From Luteimonas sp. RC10 (GTDB taxonomy: Bacteria > Pseudomonadota > Gammaproteobacteria > Xanthomonadales > Xanthomonadaceae): DNA of 64,000 nt. Each line of letters opens with the position of its first letter. Within the stretch, counting starts at the first letter, position 1. Shown in pieces: positions 1 to 8,864 of this stretch. Location of the stretch: assembly GCF_014192745.1 (NCBI RefSeq), contig NZ_JACHYJ010000007.1:234017-298016 (forward strand), written 5' to 3'. The position numbers were made by a program, and so were the translations under genes. A model generated the notes under the pieces. That model was given only the letters and a program-made list of their open reading frames with translations, did no database searches and was not told the DNA's origin.

Positions 1-274
1 CCCGCTCCATCACCAGCACCAGGTCGGCATCGGCAAGCAGGGCGGGCGTGAGTTGGCGGGCGCGATGTTGATCGGTGTCGAGGCCCCGCTCCTGCAACAG
101 CAGGCCTGCGGTCGGGTCGATCGGACGATCGACCAGCGCCTGCAATCCCGCCGACGAGACAGCGATGCCAGAGGTCCCGAGCACCGATCGCAACACGATC
201 TCCGCGGTGGGGCTGCGGCAGATGTTGCCGATGCACACGAACAGGACCTTCCGAAACACCTGGACGTACTCCAC
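1..274 (-). CDS. Low-molecular-weight protein-tyrosine phosphatase (partial, C-terminus beyond window)
   Basis: The first 91 codons of a low-molecular-weight tyrosine phosphatase are present; the rest lies left of the window. Near the N-terminus the protein reads VLFVCIGNICRSPTAE, which holds the phosphate-binding loop C-X5-R-S of the family. In capsule and EPS loci (Wzb, EpsP) this enzyme dephosphorylates a Wzc-type tyrosine kinase that controls polymerisation. The GTG at 272-274 is the nearest start before the conserved strand; no strong Shine-Dalgarno decides it. It is divergent from the EPS export genes that begin at 480, and this position supports the EPS role. No Wzc kinase is visible in the window. 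Confidence 0.88.
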   Translation of the reverse strand, partial: MEYVQVFRKVLFVCIGNICRSPTAEIVLRSVLGTSGIAVSSAGLQALVDRPIDPTAGLLLQERGLDTDQHRARQLTPALLADADLVLVMER

Positions 275-400
275 TCCCGGACGCCGCCGGGGGCGGACAC
301 AAGCGCGTAGTCTAGCAAGCTCACCCCTCGTGAACTGTGATCAACCCATTCAGGCTTGTTGAGACCGCGTCAGCAAGCGCTCCAAGCGTGAGAATGCGCC

Positions 401-428
401 TTGACATGAACGGCTTGCGGCCTATAGC
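401..428 (+). promoter_or_regulatory. Sigma70-type promoter of the EPS export genes
   Basis: A perfect TTGACA (401-406) is followed after 16 bases by TATAGC (423-428). Transcription would begin near 435 and give a leader of about 45 nt before the ATG at 480. It lies in the 205-bp region between the divergent phosphatase gene and the small secreted gene. Confidence 0.6.
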
Positions 429-479
429 CTCGCATCAGCCTGGACGCATACCGTCCTTCAACACGCTCGGAGCTCCCCC

Positions 480-821
480 ATGAACACGACCCTTCGCCTG
501 ATCGGCACCATCGCCCTGGCCGGCCTGTCCGGCATCGCCTTTGCTGCACCGCAGGCGCAGGGCACGGCGGCCTCCAACAACGACGCGACGCAGGACAGCG
601 GCATTCCTGGCGGCACCGGCAACGCAGTCGGCACCGGCCTGACCACTGGCGCAACCGTCGGCATCGTGGCCGGCGTGGTGGCCTTGGCAGCGGTGGCGAT
701 GGACAACAACGGCGACAGCGAAGGCGAGTTCACTGGCGGTGATGGCGGTGGCGACGGCGGCGGCGGCACCGGCGGTACGGGTGGTACCGGCGGCACGGGC
801 GGCACCGGCACCGGCGGCTGA
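480..821 (+). CDS. Small secreted Gly-rich protein, YjbE/GfcA-like
   Basis: A 113-residue protein with a Sec signal peptide (cleavage near residue 22, FAAP), a hydrophobic stretch at about 58-73 (ATVGIVAGVVALAAVAM) and an acidic then Gly/Thr-rich tail of GGT repeats. It is the first gene of an export cluster whose order matches yjbEFGH/gfcABCD of enterobacteria, where the first gene also encodes a short low-complexity secreted protein of unknown role. A GGAG lies eight bases before the ATG. An intrinsic terminator follows directly, so this gene can be transcribed alone. Assignment rests on position and character, not on sequence identity. Confidence 0.8.
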   Translation: MNTTLRLIGTIALAGLSGIAFAAPQAQGTAASNNDATQDSGIPGGTGNAVGTGLTTGATVGIVAGVVALAAVAMDNNGDSEGEFTGGDGGGDGGGGTGGTGGTGGTGGTGTGG

Positions 822-859
822 TCGAGCTTCCGCACCTCGCGGTCATACCGATAGATCGA

Positions 860-889
860 CCCCGCCGGTGAACACCGGCGGGGTTTTTT
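860..889 (+). terminator. Intrinsic terminator between the YjbE-like gene and wza
   Basis: A GC-rich hairpin (CCCCGCCGGTG / CACCGGCGGGG with a very short loop) at 860-883 runs straight into six T residues. It lies 39 bp after the small gene and 50 bp before wza, so wza and the genes behind it need read-through or their own promoter. Confidence 0.88.
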
Positions 890-938
890 ATGGACGGCAC
901 CTCCCTGGCCGCCCACCGTTGTCAGGAGAGTTTCGTCC

Positions 939-2042
939 ATGCGCGTATCGCTGCGCCCGCTCATCGCCCTTGTCGCCGTCTCCGCCCTCTCGGGCTGCAT
1001 CTGGAGCCCGGGCCAGCACCTGCGCCCCGGCAGCGCCAACGATGAGGGCATCCGCACCGTCGGCAACGACCAGCTCGACCTGATCCCGATCACGCCCAAG
1101 CTGATCGCGATGGAGCGTGCCACCCAGCAGACGACCGGCGGCCTGCCGACTGCGCTGGTCGAGTACCAGCCGTCCGCCTACACCATCGGCGTCGGCGATG
1201 TGCTCTACATCACGGTCTGGGACCATCCCGAGCTCACGGTGCCCGCGGGCGCGCAGCAGCAGCTCAACGCCGCCGGGCGCCACGTGCAGACCGACGGCAC
1301 GCTGTTCTATCCCTATATCGGCAAGGTCCAGGCCGCCGGCCGCACGCCGGCCGAATTGCGCGCAGACATCGCCGGCAAGTTGGCGCGCTATATCGAGTCG
1401 CCGCAGGTCGATGTCTCAGTCCTGACATATGGCAGTCAGCGCGCCTGGGTCACCGGCGCGACCGCCAACTCCACCGCCGTGCCGCTGACGATGACGCCAA
1501 TGACGCTCAACGACGCGATCAGCCAGGCGGGCATCAACCCCACGGTCGCCGACCTCTCGGGCGTGCGCCTGACCCGCGACGGCATCAGCTATACGATCGA
1601 CCTGGACCGCCAGTCGGGCGATGCGATCTATCTGAAGGCGGGCGATCACCTGTACATCCCGTTCCTCGACGCGAAGGAAGTCTTCGTGGTCGGCGAGGTG
1701 ACGCAGCCCGGCGCACAGAGCTTCCGCACCGGCAGCATCAGCCTCAGCCAGGCACTGGGCCGCGCCCGTGGCCTGCTGCAGACCACCTCCAACGGCAACG
1801 CGGTGTATGTGATTCGTGGCGCGCGCGGTCTCGAGCCCGACGCCCCGCCGTCCGTGGTCTACCAACTCGAAGCCAAGTCCCCGGCGGCATTCGCAGTGGC
1901 CAGCCAGTTCCAACTGCAGCCCGGCGACGTGGTCTTCGTCGGTGCCGCCGGCATCACCCGCTGGAACCGCTTCATCGCCCAGTTGATTCCTTTCTCCGGC
2001 CTGATCCGCAACGCTGCTGGCACCAGCAACGACCTGGAGTGA
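939..2042 (+). CDS. wza: Polysaccharide export outer-membrane lipoprotein, Wza family
   Basis: A 367-residue lipoprotein with lipobox LSGC (Cys20). The Poly_export domain (about residues 75-155; region YTIGVGDVLYITVWDHPEL) is followed by SLBB-type repeats (about 165-330), the architecture of the octameric Wza channel that carries the polymer across the outer membrane. The length fits the family (E. coli Wza has 379 residues). AGGAGAG at 924-930 sets the ATG. The C-terminal stretch WNRFIAQLIPFSGLI matches the amphipathic helix that forms the outer-membrane barrel in Wza. It leads the tight cluster with the three GfcBCD-like genes. Confidence 0.93.
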   Translation: MRVSLRPLIALVAVSALSGCIWSPGQHLRPGSANDEGIRTVGNDQLDLIPITPKLIAMERATQQTTGGLPTALVEYQPSAYTIGVGDVLYITVWDHPELTVPAGAQQQLNAAGRHVQTDGTLFYPYIGKVQAAGRTPAELRADIAGKLARYIESPQVDVSVLTYGSQRAWVTGATANSTAVPLTMTPMTLNDAISQAGINPTVADLSGVRLTRDGISYTIDLDRQSGDAIYLKAGDHLYIPFLDAKEVFVVGEVTQPGAQSFRTGSISLSQALGRARGLLQTTSNGNAVYVIRGARGLEPDAPPSVVYQLEAKSPAAFAVASQFQLQPGDVVFVGAAGITRWNRFIAQLIPFSGLIRNAAGTSNDLE

Positions 2043-2052
2043 TGGCGTCGAA

Positions 2053-2733
2053 ATGATGGCCCAACTCTCCGCCGCGTCCACCATGCGGGCGCTGGCAGCG
2101 CTTTGCCTCGTTCTGTTCCTCTCGGTTCTGGCCGGTTGCAGCGGCCTGAGCCGCGGCAGTCTGGACGCCGCCCGTCTTGCGGTCTTTGGCGCCAAGCTCG
2201 AGATCACGCCGGAACAGGTGGCGGCCAATCCCTACGCCCAGATGCTGGTGCAGGGCGATGACTTCGAAGCGCTGATGGTGCTGGGCAACGACGATGCCGG
2301 CCGCAGCGCCTGGTACAGCCCCGACCGCAGGATCGTGTTCCTGCGCGACGGTCTGCTGGCCGGGACTGTCGGACTGGCGCAGGATGCCAGCGACATCCGC
2401 CTGGTCGGTGACAACCCGTTCTCGCGGCTGGCGGCCTTGCAAGGCACATCGCCCACGCTGCGGCGCTATGACTGGATGCCAGGCTATCGCCACGGCGCGA
2501 TGGTCGAGGGCGAACTACGGCGCATGGGCCCCGAGCAGGTGGAGATTCTCGGCACGATGCACACGCTGGTGCGCTTCGACGAAGCGCTACGCGGTGCCGG
2601 TGTCGATGCGACCAACCAGTATTGGGTGGAGCCGCAGACCGGCTTCATCCGCAAGAGCCGGCAGCTCGTCGCGCCCGGCCTGAGCGTGGAACTGGTGCAA
2701 CTCAAGCCGTACCGGCCAGGAGGCACGCGATGA
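2053..2733 (+). CDS. GfcB/YjbF-family lipoprotein
   Basis: A 226-residue lipoprotein with lipobox LAGC (Cys29). It fits the group 4 capsule lipoprotein family (GfcB/YjbF), whose members are needed for secretion of group 4 capsule or related polymers; the molecular role is unsettled. It starts 10 bp after wza and its stop overlaps the next start as ATGA, so the two are translationally coupled. An alternative start at 2083 would give a more usual 19-residue signal peptide; neither start has a clear Shine-Dalgarno. Confidence 0.85.
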   Translation: MMAQLSAASTMRALAALCLVLFLSVLAGCSGLSRGSLDAARLAVFGAKLEITPEQVAANPYAQMLVQGDDFEALMVLGNDDAGRSAWYSPDRRIVFLRDGLLAGTVGLAQDASDIRLVGDNPFSRLAALQGTSPTLRRYDWMPGYRHGAMVEGELRRMGPEQVEILGTMHTLVRFDEALRGAGVDATNQYWVEPQTGFIRKSRQLVAPGLSVELVQLKPYRPGGTR

Positions 2734-3533
2734 CGCGGCTACCGCTATGCCTGGCCCTGCTCGCGGCAAGCGTCGCGCAGGCCGAGTCCGGAACGCTGCA
2801 GGTCCGGGTCGACGGCGCCGTGCAACAGCCGGCCGAGTACCAGGTTCCGACCGGGACTCGTTTGGCTGACGTCCTGCTGGCCGCAATGCCGACCCAGGCG
2901 GCCTACACCACCGCCGCGGCATTGCTGCGCCCATCTGAGCGCGAAGCACAGACCCGGCTCAAGGCCGGTGTGCTGCACGACCTGCAAGCCGTGCAAGCGG
3001 CTGCCAATGTGCAGCCGTCGACGGCCACCACCGCAGCGCGACTGGAAGCCGAACTCGCTGAGCTGCCGGTCACGGGGCGCGTCCGCAACGCACTCGACGC
3101 CCGCGTCGTCGAGGTTCGGCCTGAGGCCAATCTGGTCCTGCAGCCCGGCGACCGGATCACGTATCCAACGCGCCCCGCAGACGTGCGCGTCACAGGCGCC
3201 GTCGTCGCCTCTTGCACCCTGCCGCACGTGCCACTGCGCGATGCACTCGACTATCTGCGCGACTGCCCGACCGCAGGCGCCGACCGCGACCTGCTGTTCG
3301 CGGTGCAGCCTGATGGCACGGTCCAGATACTCGGCATCGCCGCCTGGAACCGTAGCCCCAGGCAGGCGCTGGCTCCGGGCGCGACCCTCTATGTCCCGCT
3401 GCCCGAGCGCGATCTGCGTCGCGCGGGGGCGCAAGACCTCAACCGCGAACTCGCGGCGTTCCTGGCGACACAGCCGATCCTCCCCTTGCCCGCCAACGCG
3501 CCGGACACTTCGAATACGGACCTTGCACCATGA
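2730..3533 (+). CDS. GfcC/YjbG-family periplasmic protein with SLBB-like domains
   Basis: A 267-residue secreted protein (signal peptide 1-18, ending AQA). The order in the cluster and the beta-grasp-type segments (VRVDGAVQQPAEYQVPTG near the N-terminus; VRVTGAVVASCTLPHVPL in the second half) match GfcC, a soluble periplasmic protein with Wza-like SLBB folds. It overlaps both neighbours by ATGA. The start at 2730 is chosen for this overlap and for the signal peptide; a longer reading frame upstream lies inside the GfcB-like gene. Confidence 0.85.
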   Translation: MTRLPLCLALLAASVAQAESGTLQVRVDGAVQQPAEYQVPTGTRLADVLLAAMPTQAAYTTAAALLRPSEREAQTRLKAGVLHDLQAVQAAANVQPSTATTAARLEAELAELPVTGRVRNALDARVVEVRPEANLVLQPGDRITYPTRPADVRVTGAVVASCTLPHVPLRDALDYLRDCPTAGADRDLLFAVQPDGTVQILGIAAWNRSPRQALAPGATLYVPLPERDLRRAGAQDLNRELAAFLATQPILPLPANAPDTSNTDLAP

Positions 3534-5719
3534 CCGCCCGCCATCGCCGCCGCCCCGTCCACCTGGCACCGGGGCTGCTGGCCCTGGCGATCGCCGGCAG
3601 CCTGCACGCGCAGGAATCCGCGCATGACCTGGTCACCCAGAGCGACTGGGGCGGCGCCGGCCTGCTGCAGACCCCAACGGCGCGCATGGAAGCCGAGGGC
3701 CAATTCAGCCTGAGCGCCAGCTACACCGCGCCCTATGCGCGATACAACCTGTCGATGCAGCCGCTCCCTTGGCTTGAGGGGACGTTCCGCTACATCAACA
3801 TCAATACCGTGCGCTACGGCGTGCCATCGCTCAGCGGAGACCAGCACTACAAGGACAAGTCGATCGACCTCAAGCTGCGCCTTTGGCAGGAAAGCCGATA
3901 TCTCCCTGAAGTTGCGCTTGGCTTCCGCGACCTTGGCGGCACCGGCCTGTTCTCCAGCGAGTACCTAGTGGCAAGCAAGCGTTTCGGCACCATCGATGCC
4001 AGCCTCGGTCTTGCGACGGGCTACATGGGAAATCGTGGCGACTTCGCCAACCCGCTTCGACTGATCGACGACCGCTTCGAAACCCGCCCTGGCTTGGGGA
4101 CACCGGGCGACGTCGGCGCCGAATCCATCTTTCGTGGACCAATCGGGATTTTCGGTGGCATCACTTGGCAGACGCCGCTCGACCAGTTGCTGCTCAAGGT
4201 CGAGTTCGACGGCAATGACTACAAGAACGAAGCGAGGCCCCGCGCCACACCCATCGAGATCGAACAGAGCTCGCCAATCAACGTCGGCTTGGTCTACCGC
4301 CCGAGCCCGAACCTGCAACTGACGGCGGGCCTGGAGCGCGGCAACACGGCTGTCATCGGCCTGACGCTGACGACCAACCTGGCGACGACACGCAGCAATG
4401 CCCCGATCATGGATCGCCCCGCCCTGCCGCTACGGCGTCACAGCGATCCAGATAGCAGCGCCCCGGCGGTCGCCGTAACGTCGGCGCTCAGCCCGAATGA
4501 AGCAACCGGTGCCGCCCCCGACTGGGCTGGCATCGCCGCCGACCTCAACCAGGAAGCCGGCATCCGCGTCTCGCGCATCACGCGCCGAGACCACGAGGTC
4601 ATCATCCACGGCAGCCACAACCGCTATTTCTATCCGGCCCAGGGCATCGGCCGCGGCGCGCGCGTGCTCGACAACGCGCTCGGCGATGACGTCACGTGGT
4701 TCACCTTTGCACACGAGCGTGCCGGCACCCCCATTGCCGAGACCAGCGTCGAGCGGCAGGCGTTCGCCGACTATGTCGACCGGCGGATCGATCTGCCTGC
4801 ATTCGCCCGCAAGGTGGAACTCGCACCGCCCGCGCAACAGCGCCGCGAGGAGGTCTACGAGGCCCCGTTCCGCCGCCTGCGCGGCAGCATCGCGCCTGGA
4901 TACAAGCAGATCCTGGGCGGCCCCGACGGCTTCATCCTGTACCAACTCTCGGCCGACTTCAGCGGCAGCTACTGGTTCTCGCGTAACACGTGGCTGTCGG
5001 GCATGGTCAGCGTGGACATCGCCAACAACTTCGACAAGTTCCGCTACGACGCGCCGACACGCCTGCCGCGCGTGCGCACGTGGCAGCGTCAGTACATGAC
5101 CACGTCCGACGTGACCGTGCCCAACCTGCAGCTGACGACCGTGCACCAACTGGGACGCGACTGGTACGGCATGGCCTACGCCGGCTACCTGGAGTCGATG
5201 TACGGCGGCGTCGGCGGCGAAGTGCTGTACCGCCCCTTCGGCGAGCAGTGGGCGATAGGCGCGGACATCAACCAGGTGCGCCAGCGCGACTTCGACCAAC
5301 ACGCAGGTTTCCGCGACTACGAGATCACCACCGGCCACATCACCGGCTACTACACCTTCGGGCGCACACGTCGGCTGCAGGCCAATGTCAGCGTCGGCAA
5401 GTACCTGGCCGGCGATATCGGCACGACGGTCAACCTGACCCGCCGTTTCAACAACGGCGTGACCATGGGCGCCTACGCGACCAAGACCAACATCTCCTCG
5501 CGCACCTTCGGCGAGGGCAGCTTCGACAAGGGCATCTACTTCTCGATCCCGATGGACTTCGTGTTGCCCCGCCCCAGCCGCGCACGCGCCGAGATCATGT
5601 GGCAGCCACTGTTCCGCGACGGCGGCGCCAAGCTGTTCCGGACTTACGGCCTGTACCCGATGACCGGCGAGCGGAGCGGCGAACTGCTCTTCGACAACCT
5701 GGAGTGGATCGACCGCTGA
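3530..5719 (+). CDS. YjbH/GfcD-family outer-membrane protein
   Basis: A 729-residue protein with a signal peptide (about 1-28, SLHAQ) and a body rich in alternating aromatic strands, as expected for the large beta-barrel of YjbH/GfcD. The region SDWGGAGLLQTPTARM is the typical N-terminal signature of YjbH proteins. It probably forms a second outer-membrane component that works with Wza in polymer secretion. Start by ATGA overlap with the GfcC-like gene. It ends the export cluster; a 363-bp non-coding region follows. Confidence 0.92.
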   Translation: MTARHRRRPVHLAPGLLALAIAGSLHAQESAHDLVTQSDWGGAGLLQTPTARMEAEGQFSLSASYTAPYARYNLSMQPLPWLEGTFRYININTVRYGVPSLSGDQHYKDKSIDLKLRLWQESRYLPEVALGFRDLGGTGLFSSEYLVASKRFGTIDASLGLATGYMGNRGDFANPLRLIDDRFETRPGLGTPGDVGAESIFRGPIGIFGGITWQTPLDQLLLKVEFDGNDYKNEARPRATPIEIEQSSPINVGLVYRPSPNLQLTAGLERGNTAVIGLTLTTNLATTRSNAPIMDRPALPLRRHSDPDSSAPAVAVTSALSPNEATGAAPDWAGIAADLNQEAGIRVSRITRRDHEVIIHGSHNRYFYPAQGIGRGARVLDNALGDDVTWFTFAHERAGTPIAETSVERQAFADYVDRRIDLPAFARKVELAPPAQQRREEVYEAPFRRLRGSIAPGYKQILGGPDGFILYQLSADFSGSYWFSRNTWLSGMVSVDIANNFDKFRYDAPTRLPRVRTWQRQYMTTSDVTVPNLQLTTVHQLGRDWYGMAYAGYLESMYGGVGGEVLYRPFGEQWAIGADINQVRQRDFDQHAGFRDYEITTGHITGYYTFGRTRRLQANVSVGKYLAGDIGTTVNLTRRFNNGVTMGAYATKTNISSRTFGEGSFDKGIYFSIPMDFVLPRPSRARAEIMWQPLFRDGGAKLFRTYGLYPMTGERSGELLFDNLEWIDR

Positions 5720-6082
5720 TCCCGCGTTCTACCAACGAAACAGTTATCGTATTCAGCATTATCTTCAAGGAGCACAGGGGCGTCTTCACGAGACGCGAAC
5801 ACCCAATGGCCTACTTTTCACGGCTGCCAAAAGGTCACCCCTGTCAAGAAACGTCACTTCTTGACGCAGATCAGCAAATATCGATTGCTGCAGGGCACCA
5901 TCTATGAGAAATTTCTCACAGGTGGTGAGCCCGCGTGAGTTCCGTGCGTGCGCCCGCGACCGCGTAGCAGGACAGCGGCGTCTGGCCGCGATTGGATCAA
6001 CGATCACCGTACACAGGGTGAAGCCGGGGGTGCCTTCAGGGAAGGGCCCGGTCCGGCTCTGTGCTCGATGAAGGAGTCGGGC
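5720..6082. promoter_or_regulatory. Non-coding region with three perfect inverted repeats before the initiating transferase
   Basis: No convincing gene is seen. Three palindromes stand out: GCGTCT-TCACG-AGACGC (5780-5796), GTCAAGAA-N7-TTCTTGAC (5843-5865) and the uninterrupted 14-mer TGAGAAATTTCTCA (5905-5918). The first may be a weak hairpin ending the export transcript. The other two resemble operators. AAGGAG at 6071-6076 is the ribosome-binding site of the next gene. Confidence 0.5.
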
Positions 6083-7516
6083 ATGTTCTTCGCACCCAGC
6101 CGGCCGCAGGCCGAAGGGGACTGGCGTATCGCAAGCAAGCTCACTGCCTTCTTGTCTTGGGGATTGCGGGCCCTGGATCTGGTGGCGCTGGTGGCGGCTG
6201 GCTTTCTGGCCTACTGGCTTCGATTCGACACCTTCGCGATGCCCCTGGACTATGTCCGCAACCTGGCGCGCGTGCTCCTGTTTGCCATTCTAGTGCTCAA
6301 CGGCTCCACGCTTTACCGTAGTTGGCGGGGGCGCGGTGTCGTGCGCGAAGGTAGCCAGCTGCTAGGACTGTGGACGCTGGTGTTCGCCGCCAGCATTCTC
6401 TATACCGTCGCCTTCAAGCTCAGCGACGATTTTTCGCGGCTGTGGTGGGCCACCTGGTTTGCCCTGACGGTCGTTTCGACCGCGGTGTTGCGTGTCGGGG
6501 TGCGCACGCTGGCCGACAGGCTGCGTGCGCGTGGTGTCGACCGTCGAACCGCGGTCATCGTGGGCGGCGGGCGCGATGCACGGCGCCTGGCCGATCAACT
6601 CTCGGCGCAACCCTGGCTGGGCCTGCAGGTGCGCGGCTGGTTCGCGCCTTCCACCTCCCGGCAACGGCTCGATGGGCTGCCTCTACTGGGCAGTGTGGAT
6701 GCGCTGGAGCACTACGTTCGACGTCTGCATATCGACCAGGTCTGGATCGCGCTGCCGATGAGCGCTGAGTCCGAGATCAAGGACGTGCTGCATCGTCTGC
6801 GGCACTCGACCGCGGACATCAAGCTGGTGCCCGACCTGTTCGGCATGCAGATGCTCAACCATTCGGTGGAGCAGATGGCTGGCGTGCCGATCATCAACTT
6901 GCGCAGCAGCCCACTGCGAGGCGATGCCTACGTCCTGAAGGCCGTTGAAGACCACGTGCTGGCGTTCCTGATTCTGCTGTTGATCTCGCCACTGATGCTG
7001 GCTATCGCGCTCGGCGTCAAACTCTCCTCGCCCGGCCCGGTGTTCTTCCGCCAGCGGCGGCATGGCCTCAATGGCCGCGCGATCAAAGTACTGAAATTCC
7101 GCAGCATGCGCGTCCATGCCGAGGCCTCCGGCAAGGTAACCCAGGCGCGAAAAGGCGACCCGCGCGTCACGCCCTTCGGCGCCTTCTTGCGCCGCACCAG
7201 CCTGGATGAATTGCCGCAGTTCATCAATGTGCTGATGGGCGACATGTCCATCGTGGGCCCACGGCCACATGCCATCGCCCACAACCATGAGTTCATGGAC
7301 CAGGTGGACGATTACATGCAGCGCCACCGCGTCAAGCCCGGCATCACGGGGTGGGCGCAGGTCAACGGCCTGCGCGGCGAAACCGACACCCTCGATAAGA
7401 TGGCCCGCCGCGTCGAACACGACCTGTACTACTTGCAGAACTGGTCGCTGGCCTTCGACTTGAGAATCATCGTGATGACCATCTTCAAAGGCTTCATCGG
7501 CCGCAACGCTTACTGA
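6083..7516 (+). CDS. gumD-like: Undecaprenyl-phosphate glucose-1-phosphate transferase, GumD/WcaJ family
   Basis: A 477-residue polyisoprenyl-phosphate hexose-1-phosphate transferase that starts the repeat unit by moving a sugar phosphate (probably glucose-1-P) from UDP-sugar to undecaprenyl phosphate. There are four N-terminal membrane segments (about 25-150), a Rossmann-like CoA-binding domain (about 165-290, [16 protein letters not shown]), a fifth membrane segment and the C-terminal sugar-transferase domain with [16 protein letters not shown] and VGPRPHA. Length matches GumD (about 484). The ATG at 6083 is chosen because AAGGAG lies six bases before it; the frame is open further upstream. 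Glucose specificity is inferred from family only. Confidence 0.92.
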   Translation: MFFAPSRPQAEGDWRIASKLTAFLSWGLRALDLVALVAAGFLAYWLRFDTFAMPLDYVRNLARVLLFAILVLNGSTLYRSWRGRGVVREGSQLLGLWTLVFAASILYTVAFKLSDDFSRLWWATWFALTVVSTAVLRVGVRTLADRLRARGVDRRTAVIVGGGRDARRLADQLSAQPWLGLQVRGWFAPSTSRQRLDGLPLLGSVDALEHYVRRLHIDQVWIALPMSAESEIKDVLHRLRHSTADIKLVPDLFGMQMLNHSVEQMAGVPIINLRSSPLRGDAYVLKAVEDHVLAFLILLLISPLMLAIALGVKLSSPGPVFFRQRRHGLNGRAIKVLKFRSMRVHAEASGKVTQARKGDPRVTPFGAFLRRTSLDELPQFINVLMGDMSIVGPRPHAIAHNHEFMDQVDDYMQRHRVKPGITGWAQVNGLRGETDTLDKMARRVEHDLYYLQNWSLAFDLRIIVMTIFKGFIGRNAY

Positions 7517-7554
7517 GGTCTCCCGTCCTCGCGGTCTCTTCGCTTCCTCCCCCG

Positions 7555-7650
7555 CCCGCAGTCGCTCCTTTCCCGCCTGCGGATCCCCCTTCCCCCGCCT
7601 GCGGGGGAAGTCGGCCCGAAGGGCCGGATGGGGGCGCTTCACGCTCTTCA
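7555..7650. repeat. REP-like palindromes between the transferase and ugd
   Basis: The 176-bp spacer holds CCCCCGCCTGCGGGGG (7593-7608) next to CGGCCCGAAGGGCCG, both members of the GC-rich palindrome family found many times from 22 to 30 kb. Nothing else is recognised in the spacer. Confidence 0.6.
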
Positions 7651-7692
7651 CCTGACCCCTCCAACTTCAATCGTCCAACCAGCCCACCGCCC

Positions 7693-8859
7693 ATGAAAAT
7701 CGCCATCGCCGGTACTGGCTACGTCGGCCTCTCCAACGCTCTCCTCCTGGCCCAGCACCACACCGTGGTTGCGCTGGACATCGACGCCGCCAAGGTCGAG
7801 ATGCTCAATCGCCGTGAGTCGCCCTTGGACGACGCCGAGATCCGCGAGTACCTGGGCAAGCCGGAGCTGGATTTCACCGCGACGACCGACCCCCACCAGG
7901 CCTACGCGAGTGCCGACTACGTGGTCATCGCGACCCCGACCGACTACGACACGACCTCGAACTACTTCAATACCGGCTCGGTCGAAAGCGTCATTGCCCA
8001 GGTAAAGCAGATCAACCCCACCGCGGTGATGGTGGTCAAATCCACCGTACCGGTGGGCTTCACCGCGAAGGCCCGCGCCCAGTTCGGTACCGACAACATC
8101 CTGTTCTCGCCCGAGTTCCTGCGCGAGGGCCGCGCCCTTTACGACAACCTGCACCCCAGCCGGATCATCGTTGGTGAACGATCCGAGCGCGCCACCGTCT
8201 TCGCCCGTCTGCTGCAGGAAGGTGCAATCAAACAAGACGTGCCGGTGCTGTTCACCGATGCGACCGAGGCCGAGGCGATCAAGCTGTTCGCCAACACCTA
8301 TCTCGCGATGCGGGTTGCGTACTTCAACGAGTTGGATACCTACGCCTGCACGCATGGCCTGGACACCCGCCAGATCATCGAAGGCGTGAGCCTGGATCCC
8401 CGCATCGGCAGCCACTACAACAACCCTTCGTTCGGTTACGGCGGCTATTGCCTGCCGAAAGACACGAAGCAGCTGCTCGCCAACTACAGCGACGTGCCCC
8501 AGAACCTGATCCACGCGATCGTGGAAGCCAACCGGACTCGGAAGGACTTCATCGCCGAGGACATTGTTCGCCGGTCACCAAAAGTTGTCGGCATCTATCG
8601 GCTTGTGATGAAGTCGGGGTCGGACAACTTTCGGGCTTCAGCGATTCAGGGAATCATGAAACGCATCAAAGGCAAGGGCGTCGAGGTGATTTTGTACGAG
8701 CCTGCCTTGGCAACCGATAACTTCTATAGTTCCCAAGTGCTAAAGGACCTCGCGGAGTTTAAGCGGCGCTCTGATGTCATCGTCGCCAATAGATTGACGC
8801 ACGAGATTGAGGACGTCTCCGAGCGCGTCTACAGCCGCGACTTGTTTGGCGCAGACTAA
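7693..8859 (+). CDS. ugd: UDP-glucose 6-dehydrogenase
   Basis: A 388-residue enzyme (same length as E. coli Ugd) that oxidises UDP-glucose to UDP-glucuronate with two NAD+. The N-terminal NAD site is GTGYVGL (7-13) and the catalytic cysteine is Cys253 in [10 protein letters not shown]. It supplies glucuronic acid for the EPS. The base composition breaks inside the gene: a 60-nt line in the first half (8101-8160) counts 41 G+C, whereas 120 nt near the end (8641-8760) count 60. The last quarter thus belongs with the low-GC cassette that follows. Confidence 0.96.
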   Translation: MKIAIAGTGYVGLSNALLLAQHHTVVALDIDAAKVEMLNRRESPLDDAEIREYLGKPELDFTATTDPHQAYASADYVVIATPTDYDTTSNYFNTGSVESVIAQVKQINPTAVMVVKSTVPVGFTAKARAQFGTDNILFSPEFLREGRALYDNLHPSRIIVGERSERATVFARLLQEGAIKQDVPVLFTDATEAEAIKLFANTYLAMRVAYFNELDTYACTHGLDTRQIIEGVSLDPRIGSHYNNPSFGYGGYCLPKDTKQLLANYSDVPQNLIHAIVEANRTRKDFIAEDIVRRSPKVVGIYRLVMKSGSDNFRASAIQGIMKRIKGKGVEVILYEPALATDNFYSSQVLKDLAEFKRRSDVIVANRLTHEIEDVSERVYSRDLFGAD

Positions 8860-8864
8860 AACCA

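Noticed and set aside
300..480. JUMPstart/ops element for RfaH-type antitermination before the EPS genes
   Set aside because: No GGCGGTAGC-like sequence was found in the leader of the first gene.
4430..5338. 302-codon minus-strand frame opposite the YjbH gene
   Set aside because: Shadow of the high-GC YjbH gene, whose frame has clear family sequence.
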